Of a stretch of 64,000 nt of DNA, positions 7,156 to 16,065 are shown piece after piece; the first letter of the stretch is position 1; each line of letters begins with the position of its first letter. Origin of the DNA: Clostridiales bacterium (GTDB lineage: Bacteria; Bacillota; Clostridia; Christensenellales; Aristaeellaceae). The stretch lies in contig JAIKWZ010000018.1 in the NCBI GenBank assembly GCA_024684375.1, positions 1 through 64,000 on the forward strand, given 5' to 3'. The notes beneath the pieces are model-generated. The model saw only the letters and a list, made by a program, of their open reading frames with translations. It was not told the origin of the DNA and made no database searches. Position numbers and translations under genes: made by a program.

Positions 7156-9375
7156 TCAGGCCGTCTGCTGCGAGTTCGCGGCGGACGGTTTTGTTTTTCT
7201 GGCTTTTATTATATGCCGGTCAAACGCCACAAGCAGTGGAGGCAGCAGCAGCAGGATAAACGCCAGGGAGAAGAACGCGCCGCTGGCGATAAGCAGCCCT
7301 ATGCGGGAAATATAGTACACCGAGCAGGTCAGGCCGATCGCCAGCCCCGCCGCGAAGAGAATGAGGCCGCTGGTGAATATGGTGGGCAGGCTGAGCCTGA
7401 GCGCGCTTTGTATGGCGGAGGCCCTGTCTTCTATGCCCCTCTGGCGGATATAGGTGCTGCTCAGAAGTATGCCGTAGTCTATCGTCGCACCCATCTGCAG
7501 CGCCAAGCAGATCAGGTAGCACATGAAGAATATGGGTATGCCCGCGGGCACGGACAGGGCGGTATTCAGCCACACCGCGCCCTGTATCACGCAGATCAGC
7601 GTCACGGGGATTTTGACGGACCTGAAGCTTATGGCGACTATCAGGAATATGGCCGCTATAGTGATGAGGTTCACCCGCATAAGGTCGCCGCTGAACGCGT
7701 TGGAGATGTCGTAAGCGCTCATTATCAGCCCGGTGATCCCAGCGCCGCCTTCGGGATAATACTCGCCGAGCAGGTCTATCATCTCTTGGGTGACGCGCTT
7801 GCTTTCGTCCCCGTAGGAGGGCACGTCGACCTCCATTATCACCCTTGAGTAGTTTTCGCTCAGGAATATGCGCCTTGCAAGCTCCAGCTGGGAGGACAGC
7901 TCCGCTACCTGCCGATTGCCCGGCAGCAGGCCGGCCGCGGCGGAGATCAGCGTATCGCCCCTGACGGATTCACCGAAGCCGCTTAAGCTGTAGTACATTT
8001 TTGTCAGAAACGGGGGCATATTCAGCATGGAGGCGACTTCGTCGGCAGTATAGTAGCGTACGGCCGCGGACGCGGTGGTCACATAGCTGTTCACGCTTTT
8101 TACGGCGCTTCTGCCCTGGTATTGGAGAAGCAGCATTTCGTCTATCAGCGCCTGCTGGCGGGCAAAGCTTTCGTCGGACTCGTCACCCGGCAAAAGCAGA
8201 ACTATGGAATTGTTGCGCCCGTACAGCTCGAACAGCTTCGCCTGATTATCCGACAGGTTCCCGTCCATGAAGGTGTATTCGATCCGGCCCTGGAGCACTG
8301 CCGCGCATACGATCACCAGTATCAGAACGGGCACCAGGACGAAGCGCGCGGTCTTGCTGTACGCCAGCCGTCCCAGCGGGCCGCCTCCCAGTGGAATTGG
8401 CCTGTGGGCCGTCCTGCACAGCGGTTTAGCGAAGATCAGTATCAGCGCGGGCATAAAGGTGAACACGCTTATCATGCTGATAAGAATGCCTTTGGACAGC
8501 ACCATGCCTATGTCGAAGCCTATGGTGAAGCTCATGAACATCAGGCTGCACAGCCCCGCCACTGTGGTAAGTGAGGAGGAGGAGATTGGCATGACGGAGC
8601 GCCTTAGCGCCAGTTTCATGGCGCTTATATCGTCGGCGCCCGTGTCGCGGATGTCGCAGAACACCCTCAGAAGCATTATCGAATAGTCCATGGCCAGCGC
8701 CAGCTGCAGTATGGCGCATACGGCGAAGCTGATGAACGATATGGACGGGAACAAGAAGTTGGTGCCCATGTTGATGAGTATGGATACCACCAGCACCGTG
8801 AAGAACACCGCAGGTTCCACGTAGGAACGCCCGGTAAGGAAGAGCACCGCTATCACCACTATCACGGCGATGATGGTAGCCACAGGGATCTCCTCGGCGA
8901 TCCTGTTTTCAACGTATATCGTCTGGGCGGCGTCACCGGTCAAAAGAAAGGCCCCCACATCCTCCCTTTGCCGGAGCTCTTCCTCAAGCCCCGTGGAAAA
9001 GGCGAAGGGGTCGGGAGAGTCGCTGAACAGGTTCACCCTGTAGTACGTGTTCGTGCCGTCGCTTTTTACATCCGTTTCGGGTGAGAAAGTGCAGTAGATC
9101 ACGTCTTCCCGCCGCGAGAATTCGTCTGCCAGCGCGTACGCTTTTTCTTCACCAATGTCGGCAAACATCAGCGTGACGACTTCCGTCTGTCCGAATTCCC
9201 GGTTCATAAGCTCAAGACTGGAACGGGTCAGCGTGTTTTTGGACAGGTAGGTAACAATATCGTAGTTGATGTTCACCTTTCCCAGGGTAAACAGACTTGC
9301 CACGGCAAGCAGTATAAAAACGACAAGTATCGCCTTGCGGTGTGAGACCACGAAGCCAGCGAATCTATCTGCCAT
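7156..9375 (-). CDS. MMPL/RND superfamily exporter
   Basis: This 739-residue transporter has the duplicated RND layout. TM1 (residues 13-31) precedes a large outer loop to about 165, then a five-helix block including LALAMDYSIMLL. A second TM (about 345-363), second outer loop and second helix block with QMGATIDYGILLSS follow. The two Asp-Tyr pairs in mid-helix are the proton-relay positions (GxxxDY) of MMPL proteins. Members export lipids, siderophores or hydrophobic compounds; the substrate is not evident. The gene stands alone, with no TetR-type regulator beside it. The start ATG at 9375 is preceded by AAAAGGATG. Confidence 0.9.
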   Translation of the reverse strand: MADRFAGFVVSHRKAILVVFILLAVASLFTLGKVNINYDIVTYLSKNTLTRSSLELMNREFGQTEVVTLMFADIGEEKAYALADEFSRREDVIYCTFSPETDVKSDGTNTYYRVNLFSDSPDPFAFSTGLEEELRQREDVGAFLLTGDAAQTIYVENRIAEEIPVATIIAVIVVIAVLFLTGRSYVEPAVFFTVLVVSILINMGTNFLFPSISFISFAVCAILQLALAMDYSIMLLRVFCDIRDTGADDISAMKLALRRSVMPISSSSLTTVAGLCSLMFMSFTIGFDIGMVLSKGILISMISVFTFMPALILIFAKPLCRTAHRPIPLGGGPLGRLAYSKTARFVLVPVLILVIVCAAVLQGRIEYTFMDGNLSDNQAKLFELYGRNNSIVLLLPGDESDESFARQQALIDEMLLLQYQGRSAVKSVNSYVTTASAAVRYYTADEVASMLNMPPFLTKMYYSLSGFGESVRGDTLISAAAGLLPGNRQVAELSSQLELARRIFLSENYSRVIMEVDVPSYGDESKRVTQEMIDLLGEYYPEGGAGITGLIMSAYDISNAFSGDLMRVNLITIAAIFLIVAISFRSVKIPVTLICVIQGAVWLNTALSVPAGIPIFFMCYLICLALQMGATIDYGILLSSTYIRQRGIEDRASAIQSALRLSLPTIFTSGLILFAAGLAIGLTCSVYYISRIGLLIASGAFFSLAFILLLLPPLLVAFDRHIIKARKTKPSAANSQQTA

Positions 9376-9453
9376 AAACTCATCCTTTTATGATTTGTCA
9401 AGCTTAATTATATCATTTTGACCCGCGTTGTTTGCTAAATAAACGTAAAGATG

Positions 9454-9482
9454 TTGAATTTGCCTCATACCGTGCGTATAAT
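9454..9482 (+). promoter_or_regulatory. Promoter of the lysine riboswitch-dapA operon
   Basis: TTGAAT (9454-9459) and TATAAT (9477-9482) are separated by 17 nt. The predicted transcript starts just before the aptamer P1 stem at 9491. Confidence 0.75.
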
Positions 9483-9490
9483 AGACTCAG

Positions 9491-9652
9491 GATAGAGGCG
9501 CGGGAAAGATGTACCCCCGGCGAGCCGACAGGCGACCGAGCCGAGGGAAGGGCGATCCCGCCGAATCCCGGGAGCAGGTATGTTCCCCGGGGTGGGGCGT
9601 CGGAGAATATCCGCCGCACTGTCCGCCTTACGGGCGGGAGGGCTATCGAGGA
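9491..9652 (+). promoter_or_regulatory. Lysine riboswitch (L-box) aptamer
   Basis: The region has the conserved blocks of the L-box in order: GATAGAGGCGCGGG at the 5' side, CCGCCGAATCCCGGG in the middle, a CTGTCCGCC segment, and GGAGGGCTATCGAGG at the 3' side. P1 is GATAG (9491-9495) pairing with CTATC (9643-9647). The same blocks occur in the Bacillus subtilis lysC leader. It sits between a promoter and a strong terminator, upstream of dapA. Lysine binding should therefore favour termination and shut down the pathway when lysine is plentiful. Confidence 0.9.
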
Positions 9653-9670
9653 GAAAACGGCTTTACAGCG

Positions 9671-9704
9671 TCTCCCGTCGGCTGTCCCGACGGGAGATTT
9701 TTTT
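9671..9704 (+). terminator. Riboswitch-controlled Rho-independent terminator
   Basis: A perfect 11-bp stem (9671-9681 with 9687-9697) with a 5-nt loop is followed by seven T. It lies 30 nt before dapA and is the expression platform of the lysine riboswitch. Confidence 0.88.
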
Positions 9705-9734
9705 CAGAGTATTTTATTCGGGAGGATTTGACAT

Positions 9735-10619
9735 ATGGATCTCAGCGGCTCTCACGTAGCCCTTATCACCCCATTCAAGGCTGACGGATCGGTAAACTTT
9801 GATAAACTGCAGGAGCTCATCGAGTTCCAGATCAAGGCAGGCACGGACGGCATAGTGGTGCTGGGCACCACCGGCGAAAGCTCCACCATGACCCACGAGG
9901 AAGACGAGGACGTGGTGCGCTGCGCGCTTGAGACCGTGAAGGGCAGGTGCCTGCTCATCGCGGGCGCGGGCTCCAACGACACGCAGACCGCGCTTATGAA
10001 GAGCGAGGCGTACGCGCGCCTGGGCGCCGACGCGCTGCTGCTCATCACTCCATACTACAACAAGGCCAACCAGACGGGCATGGTAAAGCACTTCACCTAC
10101 GTCGCCGACAGGGTGGACTGCCCCATTATCGTATACAACGTGCCCGGCAGGACGGGCTGCGCCCTGTCGCCCGCCAGCGTGGAAAAGCTGGCAGCGCACA
10201 GGAACATAGTGGGCCTGAAGGAAGCCAGCGGGGACATGAGCTACTTTATGAACATCGCCCATCTGGCAGGCCCCGATTTCCAGCTGCTGTCCGGAAACGA
10301 CGATATAATCGCTCCCGTGCTGGCCGCGGGCGGCGTGGGCGTGATAAGCGTGCTCGCCAACGTGGTGCCGGCGGAGACACGCAGGATAGTCACATCATTC
10401 CTTGAGGGCGACGTGAAGACCTCCCGTGAGCTCCAGCTCAGGTACCTTAAGCTGGTGCGCGCGCTGTTCATGGAAGTCAACCCTATCCCCGTAAAGGAAG
10501 CCATGAACCTTATGGGCATGGACGTTGGCCCGCTGCGCCTGCCTCTGTGCGAAATGGAGAGCGCCGACCACGAAAAGATGATCGCCGTGCTGAAGGAGTA
10601 CGGCCTGATTGGAGCGTGA
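9735..10619 (+). CDS. dapA: 4-hydroxy-tetrahydrodipicolinate synthase
   Basis: DapA (294 residues) condenses pyruvate and aspartate semialdehyde in the first committed step of the lysine/diaminopimelate pathway. Seen are the pyruvate-binding LGTTGESSTM (about 42-51), the catalytic Tyr in IVYNVPGRTG (about 133) and the Schiff-base Lys in GLKEASGD (about 161). The length is normal. The ATG follows GGGAGGATTTGACAT. It is the first gene of dapA-dapB-dapH, controlled by the lysine riboswitch, so the enzyme is regulated at transcription as well as perhaps by feedback. Confidence 0.97.
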   Translation: MDLSGSHVALITPFKADGSVNFDKLQELIEFQIKAGTDGIVVLGTTGESSTMTHEEDEDVVRCALETVKGRCLLIAGAGSNDTQTALMKSEAYARLGADALLLITPYYNKANQTGMVKHFTYVADRVDCPIIVYNVPGRTGCALSPASVEKLAAHRNIVGLKEASGDMSYFMNIAHLAGPDFQLLSGNDDIIAPVLAAGGVGVISVLANVVPAETRRIVTSFLEGDVKTSRELQLRYLKLVRALFMEVNPIPVKEAMNLMGMDVGPLRLPLCEMESADHEKMIAVLKEYGLIGA

Positions 10620-10621
10620 AG

Positions 10622-11338
10622 ATGAAGCTGCTGCTGAACGGCTACGGGCGCATGGGCCGCATGATAGAGGATATCGCGTCGAACGACCCGGAGCTTGAAA
10701 TCGTCGGGAAAATAGACCCGCTTCTGCCCCCGTGGGCAGGTGAACAGGCTCCCGATGGCATACTGGATTTTTCCCTGCCGGAGGGGCTTGATACTTCACT
10801 GAGTCTGGCGAAAAAGTATGATTGCCCCCTGCTCGTCGGCACTACCGGGCTGACCGGCGAAGCGCGGCAAAAGATAAGGGAGCTGGCCCGTACAGTGCCC
10901 GTTATGGCCGAAGCCAATTATTCACTGGGCGTCGCGGTGCTTAAGTCTGCCGTGTGCATGGCGGCGCGGGCACTGGGGGAGAACTTCGACATCGAGATAG
11001 TGGAGACCCACCACCGCAAAAAGGTCGACGCGCCCAGCGGCACGGCGCTCATGCTCAAGGACGCCGCCGACGACGGCAGGAACAAGCCCGTGATCTGCGG
11101 CAGGCAGGGCCGCACGGGGGAACGGGGCAGCGAGATCGCCATACACGCCTTAAGGGGCGGCACCGTTGCGGGGGAACATTCCGTGATGTTCTTAGGTGAC
11201 AGCGAGACACTGGAATTCAGGCACTTCGCCGAGAGCCGCCGCATTTTCGCGCTTGGCGCGCTTAAAGCCATAAAGTGGCTGAGCGGCAAGCCCGCGGGAC
11301 TGTACACCATGGACGACCTTATGGAGGACAATAAATGA
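10622..11338 (+). CDS. dapB: 4-hydroxy-tetrahydrodipicolinate reductase
   Basis: DapB (238 residues from ATG 10622, two bases after the dapA stop) reduces the DapA product with NAD(P)H. Its N-terminus has the nucleotide-binding [12 protein letters not shown]. The catalytic and substrate motif [15 protein letters not shown] lies at about residues 125-139. The open frame continues upstream into dapA, but ATG 10622 matches the family N-terminus. It is slightly shorter than the usual 245-270 residues, mainly in the cofactor domain, as in other Clostridia. The next gene overlaps its stop. Confidence 0.96.
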   Translation: MKLLLNGYGRMGRMIEDIASNDPELEIVGKIDPLLPPWAGEQAPDGILDFSLPEGLDTSLSLAKKYDCPLLVGTTGLTGEARQKIRELARTVPVMAEANYSLGVAVLKSAVCMAARALGENFDIEIVETHHRKKVDAPSGTALMLKDAADDGRNKPVICGRQGRTGERGSEIAIHALRGGTVAGEHSVMFLGDSETLEFRHFAESRRIFALGALKAIKWLSGKPAGLYTMDDLMEDNK

Positions 11339-12021
11339 ACGCTCAGGAGATCATCTCGTTTATAGCCAACGCTCCCAAAAAGACTCCGGTCAAGCTGTTC
11401 TTCCGCTCGTCGAGGGAAACGGACTTCGGCAGCCTCAGGCATTTCGGGAACGTGATATTCGGCGAGCTTAACGAAGTGAAAAGTTGGTTGGAAGCCAACA
11501 GTCAGATAATAGAAGACTGTGAGATCGAGCTGGACCGGCGCAATTCCGCCGTGCCGCTTATAGACTTAAGCAGGATAAACGCCCGCATCGAGCCCGGCGC
11601 ATATATAAGAGACCGGGCTGAGATAGGGGACAGGGCGGTCATAATGATGGGCGCGGTGATCAACATAGGCGCCGTCATAGGCGAAGGCACGATGATAGAC
11701 ATGAACGCCGTGGTGGGCGGCCGCGCGATAGTGGGCAAAAACTGCCACATTGGCGCGGGCGCGGTGCTGGCCGGGGTGATCGAGCCTGCCAGCGCGACCC
11801 CGGTCATGATAGGCGACGGCACCTTGGTGGGCGCCAACGCCGTGGTGCTTGAGGGCGTGCAGGTGGGCTCAAACGCCGTGGTCGCCGCAGGCGCGATCGT
11901 TACTCAGGACGTGCCCGACAACGCGGTCGTTGCCGGCGCACCTGCCAGGATAATCAAGTACAAGGACGAAAAGACAAATTCCAAGACCGCCATAGTAGAC
12001 GCGCTTAGGAATCTGGAATAG
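11335..12021 (+). CDS. dapH: Tetrahydrodipicolinate N-acetyltransferase
   Basis: This 228-residue enzyme acetylates tetrahydrodipicolinate, which places the organism on the N-acetyl branch of DAP synthesis. The N-terminal 85 residues are the DapH alpha/beta domain. A left-handed beta-helix of hexapeptide repeats (about residues 88-205) follows, visible as repeated GA-x-IG and AVVGG units. It ends in the acetyltransferase pattern [12 protein letters not shown]. The ATG overlaps the dapB stop as ATGA. The later acetyl-route genes (dapL/patA and the deacetylase) are not in the window. Confidence 0.95.
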   Translation: MNAQEIISFIANAPKKTPVKLFFRSSRETDFGSLRHFGNVIFGELNEVKSWLEANSQIIEDCEIELDRRNSAVPLIDLSRINARIEPGAYIRDRAEIGDRAVIMMGAVINIGAVIGEGTMIDMNAVVGGRAIVGKNCHIGAGAVLAGVIEPASATPVMIGDGTLVGANAVVLEGVQVGSNAVVAAGAIVTQDVPDNAVVAGAPARIIKYKDEKTNSKTAIVDALRNLE

Positions 12022-12048
12022 CTTTTTGCTTTTAGCTGTAAGCATTCA

Positions 12049-12075
12049 GAAAGGACGGGCATCGCCCGTCCTTTC
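12049..12075 (+). terminator. Terminator of the dap operon
   Basis: A perfect 12-bp stem GAAAGGACGGGC/GCCCGTCCTTTC with a 3-nt loop lies 27 nt after dapH. The T tract is short. Confidence 0.7.
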
Positions 12076-12111
12076 GTATATGCGTATCGACCCAAACCGA
12101 AAGCCGGAAGG

Positions 12112-12888
12112 TCATTTCAATATCATCCTGATGATCCACAGCTGTGCTCTTTTCGGCAAAACGTTCAAAAGCAGCAGCAGGGGATTGCGGTTTATGTTGT
12201 ACACCAGCCGGGGACGGCGGGCGGCGAGGGCTTTGCTTACCGTCAAAGCGATTTTTTCGGGTGCAACGTTTTTTGCCTCCACGCTGCCCACTATGCGCTT
12301 AAAGCGCGCTGCGTTCAGGCGGTACAGCTGCGTATTGCCGCAAAACGCGTCCAGTTTCCGTTTGGACGCGTCCAGCAAGCCCGTGTTCACCGCGCCGGGG
12401 CGGATCACGGCGACCCTGTGCCCCAATAACTGCAGTTCCATGTTAAGCGCCGCCGCGTACTTTTCCACGGCGGTCTTGGTCACGGCGTATATCCCGGTGA
12501 AAGGCAGGGGATACAGGGGCGCAAGCTCGCTGGAGATCATGACCACTCGGCTGCACGCTTCGAGCAGAGGCACAAAAGCCCTGTTTACCCTGAACATGCC
12601 CAGCAGATTGATATCGAAGTCACGCCTGAAGTCCTCTTCAGGCATTTCGACGAGCGAATTCAGGTCGTAGATCCCCGCCGCGTGGACGATGCCGTTTATG
12701 CCGCCCGCCTCAGCTTTGACGCGCTCATACGCCGCAAGAATGCTGTCCGTGTCGGTGATATCGGTTTTTATGACGCCTTCGGTTTCGTTTATGTCCAGCC
12801 CCCATACACGGTGGCCTTCCCGTCTGAGCAGGGCGCATATGGCGCTGCCCATGCCTCCGCTTGCGCCCGTCACGATATAATTTCCCAT
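12112..12888 (-). CDS. Short-chain dehydrogenase/reductase
   Basis: This classical SDR has 258 residues. It starts MGNYIVTGASGGMGSA, where TGASGGMG is the TGxxxGxG cofactor loop. The helix-4 motif is VHAAGIYD rather than NNAG. The catalytic Ser lies in VVMISSELA and the Tyr/Lys pair in YAVTK (about residues 143-147). The Asp in GLDINE after strand 2 suggests NAD(H). The upstream codons to 12924 are open, but ATG 12888 has AGGGTGG before it and fits the family. The substrate is unknown. The C-terminus is basic and hydrophobic and may touch membrane. It stands alone, convergent to the dap operon. Confidence 0.88.
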   Translation of the reverse strand: MGNYIVTGASGGMGSAICALLRREGHRVWGLDINETEGVIKTDITDTDSILAAYERVKAEAGGINGIVHAAGIYDLNSLVEMPEEDFRRDFDINLLGMFRVNRAFVPLLEACSRVVMISSELAPLYPLPFTGIYAVTKTAVEKYAAALNMELQLLGHRVAVIRPGAVNTGLLDASKRKLDAFCGNTQLYRLNAARFKRIVGSVEAKNVAPEKIALTVSKALAARRPRLVYNINRNPLLLLLNVLPKRAQLWIIRMILK

Positions 12889-12961
12889 TTTTACCACCCT
12901 GACATGTTTTAGCCTATTATACAACTTTGCCCGGCGTAAGGCAAATAAGACCGTTTCACAC

Positions 12962-12998
12962 GAAAAAAACAGCCCCGCTCCATCGGAACGGGACTGTT
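12962..12998 (-). terminator. Terminator of the yerC-paaK-ACT operon
   Basis: A 10-bp stem (12969-12978 with 12989-12998, one G-U pair) is followed on the minus strand by seven T (12968-12962). Confidence 0.82.
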
Positions 12999-13080
12999 AC
13001 GCTTTTGTCCGGGCTTTCATTACGCGTTTCGCGCCCGGAAACTGATCAGAGTTTCAGCCAAAGATGCAAACTTTTTGCTC

Positions 13081-13109
13081 AATGAAACGGATATCGGATC
13101 CGTTTCATT
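13081..13109. repeat. Perfect 12-bp inverted repeat
   Basis: AATGAAACGGAT (13081-13092) pairs with ATCCGTTTCATT (13098-13109) across 5 nt. It begins nine bases after the ACT-domain gene stop on the minus strand and lacks a T tract. It could protect the mRNA end or bind a protein. Confidence 0.6.
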
Positions 13110-13117
13110 CAACAGTT

Positions 13118-13546
13118 TTACATCTCGCCCAATTCTTCCTGCTCCACCTGACGTATGCCCGCGTTCCTGAGCGCCTTCATGGCGGCGGTCTCGTCGTCGG
13201 GACGCAGTATCATGTATGCCTGCCCGGGCTTGTCGGAGGTGAAGGCGTAGATGTACTCCACGTTCACGTTCGCGCCCTTCAGGCACTCCAGTACGTGAGC
13301 GAGCCCGCCGGGAGCGTCGGGCATGGCGACCGCCAAAACGTTCGCCACGGCCAGCACGAAGCCGTTTTCCTTAAGTACCGTGCTGGTCAGGTACACGTCG
13401 TTGACTATAAGGCGGGCGATGCCGAAATCACTGGCCTCAGCCAGGGAGAACGCGCGCAGATTTATGCCGTTGTCCGCAAGCACGCGGGTCATCTGCGCAA
13501 GTGCGCCGGCCTTGTTCTCCAGAAATACGCTTATCTGCCGTACCAT
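13118..13546 (-). CDS. Protein with two ACT domains (amino-acid sensor)
   Basis: This 142-residue protein consists of two ACT-type regulatory domains. The first, residues 2-70, starts RQISVFLENKAGALAQMTRVL; the second, about 72-138, includes MPDAPGGLAHVLECL. The Gly after each first strand is the usual amino-acid-binding position. Stand-alone double-ACT proteins next to paaK are common in anaerobes and are thought to sense aromatic or branched amino acids; no activity is proven. It lies 9 nt after paaK in one operon. Confidence 0.88.
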   Translation of the reverse strand: MVRQISVFLENKAGALAQMTRVLADNGINLRAFSLAEASDFGIARLIVNDVYLTSTVLKENGFVLAVANVLAVAMPDAPGGLAHVLECLKGANVNVEYIYAFTSDKPGQAYMILRPDDETAAMKALRNAGIRQVEQEELGEM

Positions 13547-13555
13547 GTCTGCCTC

Positions 13556-14857
13556 CTAAATCTTGCGCTTGTCTATCACGCGCACGGCCTTGCCTTCGCT
13601 TCTGACGATGCTCTTGGGCGCTACCAGGGTGACTTTCGCGGTCAGCCCCAGCATTGAACGCAGCCCTTCGACCAGCGTCTTCTGGCGGGCGGCGATTTCG
13701 CCCATGTTGTCGGTGAACATCTCGGGCGTCATTTCCACCTGAATATCCAGCGTGTCGGTATGGTTCACTCTGTCCACGATTATCTGGTAGTTGGCGGGAT
13801 AGCCCTGGTTGAGCAGCACGGTCTCGATCTGGCTGGGGAACACGTTTACGCCCCTTATGATGAGCATGTCGTCGCTCCTGCCGCGGGGCTTGGACATCTT
13901 GACGTGGGTGCGGCCGCAGGGGCACTTCTCGCGGGAAAGCACGCAGATGTCGCGGGTGCGGTAACGGATCAGCGGGAAGGCGCGCTTGGTCAGGGAAGTG
14001 AACACCAGTTCGCCCTGCTGGCCTTCGGGCAGCACCTCTTCGGTGACGGGGTCGATTATCTCCGCGATAAAGTGATCCTCGTTTATGTGCATGCCGCTCT
14101 GGGCGGAGCACTCGAAGGCTACGCCGGGGCCGCTGAGTTCAGTAAGGCCGTAGATGTCGTACGCCTTGATGCCCAGGGTGTCCTGGATGTCACGGCGCAT
14201 CTCCTCGCTCCAGGCTTCGGCGCCGAATATGCCTGCCTTGAGGGGGATATCGTCCGGCCCCAGTCCCATTTCCTTCATCGTTTCGCCTATGTAGGCGGCG
14301 TAGGAAGGCGTGCAGCACAGGATCGTGGCGCTCAGGTCGCGGATGAACATGATCTGGCGCTCGGTGTTGCCGCTGGAGGTGGGAATGGTGAGGCAGCCTA
14401 CCTTATGGCTGCCGCCGTTGAGGCCGGGGCCGCCCGTGAACAGGCCGTAACCGTAGGAGACCTGGCACACGTCCTCGTTGGTGCCGCCCGCCGCGGTGAT
14501 GGCGCGGGCGCAGCAGTCCTCCCACAGGTCGATGTCTTCCTTTGTGTAGAACGCGACCACCCTTTTGCCGGTGGTGCCTGAGGTGGACTGGATGCGTACG
14601 CAGTCCTTAAGCGGCGCACCGACCAGCCCGTAGGGATAGGCTTCCCTTAAGTCGGTCTTGCTCAGGAACGGAAGCTTCTTAAGGTCGTCCAGGGACTTGA
14701 TGTCGTCCGGGGTCAGGCCCTTGTCCTCCATCTTTTTGCGATAGTAGGGGACACAGTCCCAGACATGCTTAACCTGTTTGACCAATCTCTCGGTCTGCAG
14801 GCGGATCATCTCTTCGCGCGGCGCGGTCTCGATCTCCGGCTGATAGTATCGTTCCAT
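13556..14857 (-). CDS. paaK: Phenylacetate-CoA ligase
   Basis: This 433-residue adenylate-forming enzyme activates phenylacetate or a related aryl acid with ATP and CoA. The P-loop-like STSGTTGKRV lies at about residues 92-101. The motif DIYGLTELSGPG is at about 235-246 and the RTRD turn at about 300. The C-terminal PRGRSDDMLIIRGVNVFP hinge (about 328-345) is also present. In fermentative Clostridia with an ACT partner, the enzyme likely handles aryl acids from aromatic amino-acid breakdown; the usual iorAB partners are not seen here. The ATG is preceded by GAAAGGAATTTGATAT. Confidence 0.93.
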   Translation of the reverse strand: MERYYQPEIETAPREEMIRLQTERLVKQVKHVWDCVPYYRKKMEDKGLTPDDIKSLDDLKKLPFLSKTDLREAYPYGLVGAPLKDCVRIQSTSGTTGKRVVAFYTKEDIDLWEDCCARAITAAGGTNEDVCQVSYGYGLFTGGPGLNGGSHKVGCLTIPTSSGNTERQIMFIRDLSATILCCTPSYAAYIGETMKEMGLGPDDIPLKAGIFGAEAWSEEMRRDIQDTLGIKAYDIYGLTELSGPGVAFECSAQSGMHINEDHFIAEIIDPVTEEVLPEGQQGELVFTSLTKRAFPLIRYRTRDICVLSREKCPCGRTHVKMSKPRGRSDDMLIIRGVNVFPSQIETVLLNQGYPANYQIIVDRVNHTDTLDIQVEMTPEMFTDNMGEIAARQKTLVEGLRSMLGLTAKVTLVAPKSIVRSEGKAVRVIDKRKI

Positions 14858-14885
14858 ATATCAAATTCCTTTCGGATAGGATTTA

Positions 14886-15185
14886 CTATTTTTCCGCCTG
14901 GCGGCGCTCCACTACGGCTTTAAGCGCTCCCGCGCCCTTTTCGTCCAGTATATTCCGGCGCACGCGGCTGATGGTGGCGCTGGACGCGCCGGTGATCTCA
15001 AGGATCTTGGTGTACACGTTGTCCTGCATAAGCAGCCGCGCTACCTCGTACCTTTGTTCCATGCTGGACAGTTCCCTCGGGGAGCACAGATCCTCAAAAA
15101 AGCGGCGGCACTCCTCTTCGTCCTTTATTGTGAGGATCGCTTTGTACATGTCGGTGTCCGGGATGCGGTCAAAGCCGGGCTTCAT
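14886..15185 (-). CDS. YerC/YecD-type TrpR-like DNA-binding protein
   Basis: This 99-residue protein matches the TrpR-superfamily YerC/YecD group. The helical core FFEDLCSPRELSSMEQRYEVA is followed by a helix-turn-helix of the form TKILEITGASSATISRVRR (about residues 58-76). Its target is unknown; in Bacillus the homologue is linked to chromosome segregation or purine-operon neighbourhoods. As first gene of the yerC-paaK-ACT operon it may regulate the operon in response to an aromatic amino acid, which is inference from the TrpR relation and ACT context. Confidence 0.9.
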   Translation of the reverse strand: MKPGFDRIPDTDMYKAILTIKDEEECRRFFEDLCSPRELSSMEQRYEVARLLMQDNVYTKILEITGASSATISRVRRNILDEKGAGALKAVVERRQAEK

Positions 15186-15223
15186 AGCTAAAGTCCCCTC
15201 TGCCAGTTGATTTTTGCAGCCTT

Positions 15224-15252
15224 ATTTTAGCACATTAAAGCGCGATAGTAAA
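15224..15252 (-). promoter_or_regulatory. Promoter of the yerC-paaK-ACT operon
   Basis: On the minus strand TTTACT (15252-15247) and TAAAAT (15229-15224) are separated by 17 nt, 39 nt before the yerC start. Confidence 0.55.
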
Positions 15253-15299
15253 GAGGGGTGAATGATTAAGTTTTGAGTCAGGCGCTCATGCCCGCGCTA

Positions 15300-15328
15300 T
15301 TGATTTCGGAGATTTTTTTATGTATAAT
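15300..15328 (+). promoter_or_regulatory. Promoter of the DUF1836 gene
   Basis: TTGATT (15300-15305) and TATAAT (15323-15328) are 17 nt apart. The -10 box overlaps an in-frame ATG at 15320, which therefore cannot be the translation start. Confidence 0.7.
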
Positions 15329-15349
15329 GAGCAAAGAAGAGGTGAGATC

Positions 15350-15973
15350 ATGGCATACGACAACGCTTTGGTAGCGGGAAAGCTGCGCCGCTGGGAGAAG
15401 TATCTGGACGATTACCGTCTGCCTGCCTGGAACGAGATACCGGATTTCGGGCTGTACATGGAGCAGGTGACGGTGCTCCTTAAGCAATATCTGGACTATC
15501 TTCCCCCCGAGCTTAAAGAGGAACAGTTCATAACCGCCGCCACCATAAACAACTACGTGCGCACAAAAGTCATGCCCCGTCCCGTGGAAAAGCGCTATTA
15601 CAGGGTGCACATCGCGTACCTTATAATCATACTCACCTTAAAGCAGTCCCTTTTCATATCCCTGATACAGAAAATAATCCCCATGGAAAGCACGCCTCAG
15701 GAGGTGGAAAAGCTCTATACAGCCTATGTGGAGCGCCACCGGCAGGCCGCGATATTCTTTATGGACCAGATGCGCATTATCGCGGGTCCCATACTGGGGC
15801 ACAGTGAGCGCGCGGAGTTTTCCACCGAAAACCCGGAGGAACTGATCGCCATGTGCGCCATAACCAGCGCGTTTGCCAGGCTTACCAGCGAAAAGCTGCT
15901 TCTGCTGGAAGGCAAGGACCTGTCAAACGGCGGTTCCGTCGCCCAGCGGGGCGTAAGACATACGGAAGAGTAG
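15350..15973 (+). CDS. DUF1836 domain protein (MerR-like regulator type)
   Basis: This 207-residue cytosolic protein has the DUF1836 pattern: LPAWNEIPDFGLYMEQV (about 25-41), then ITAATINNYVRTKVMPRPVEKRY, which resembles a winged helix of MerR type, and IAYLIIILTLKQSL. Members occur in low-copy form in Firmicutes and are presumed DNA-binding regulators. The start at ATG 15350 is set by GAAGAGGTG upstream and by the promoter overlapping the earlier ATG. It is monocistronic and ends in a strong terminator. Confidence 0.85.
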   Translation: MAYDNALVAGKLRRWEKYLDDYRLPAWNEIPDFGLYMEQVTVLLKQYLDYLPPELKEEQFITAATINNYVRTKVMPRPVEKRYYRVHIAYLIIILTLKQSLFISLIQKIIPMESTPQEVEKLYTAYVERHRQAAIFFMDQMRIIAGPILGHSERAEFSTENPEELIAMCAITSAFARLTSEKLLLLEGKDLSNGGSVAQRGVRHTEE

Positions 15974-15981
15974 CACACGAC

Positions 15982-16012
15982 AAAAACGGAAGGAAAAGTT
16001 CCTTCCGTTTTT
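15982..16012 (+). terminator. Strong Rho-independent terminator
   Basis: A 14-bp perfect stem AAAAACGGAAGGAA/TTCCTTCCGTTTTT with a 3-nt loop lies 9 nt after the DUF1836 stop. Its T-rich stem end acts as the U tract. Confidence 0.88.
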
Positions 16013-16065
16013 CTGCCTTTCAGAGAAAGGCACAGGCGCAAAGTGTTACGATCATGTGACGAAGA

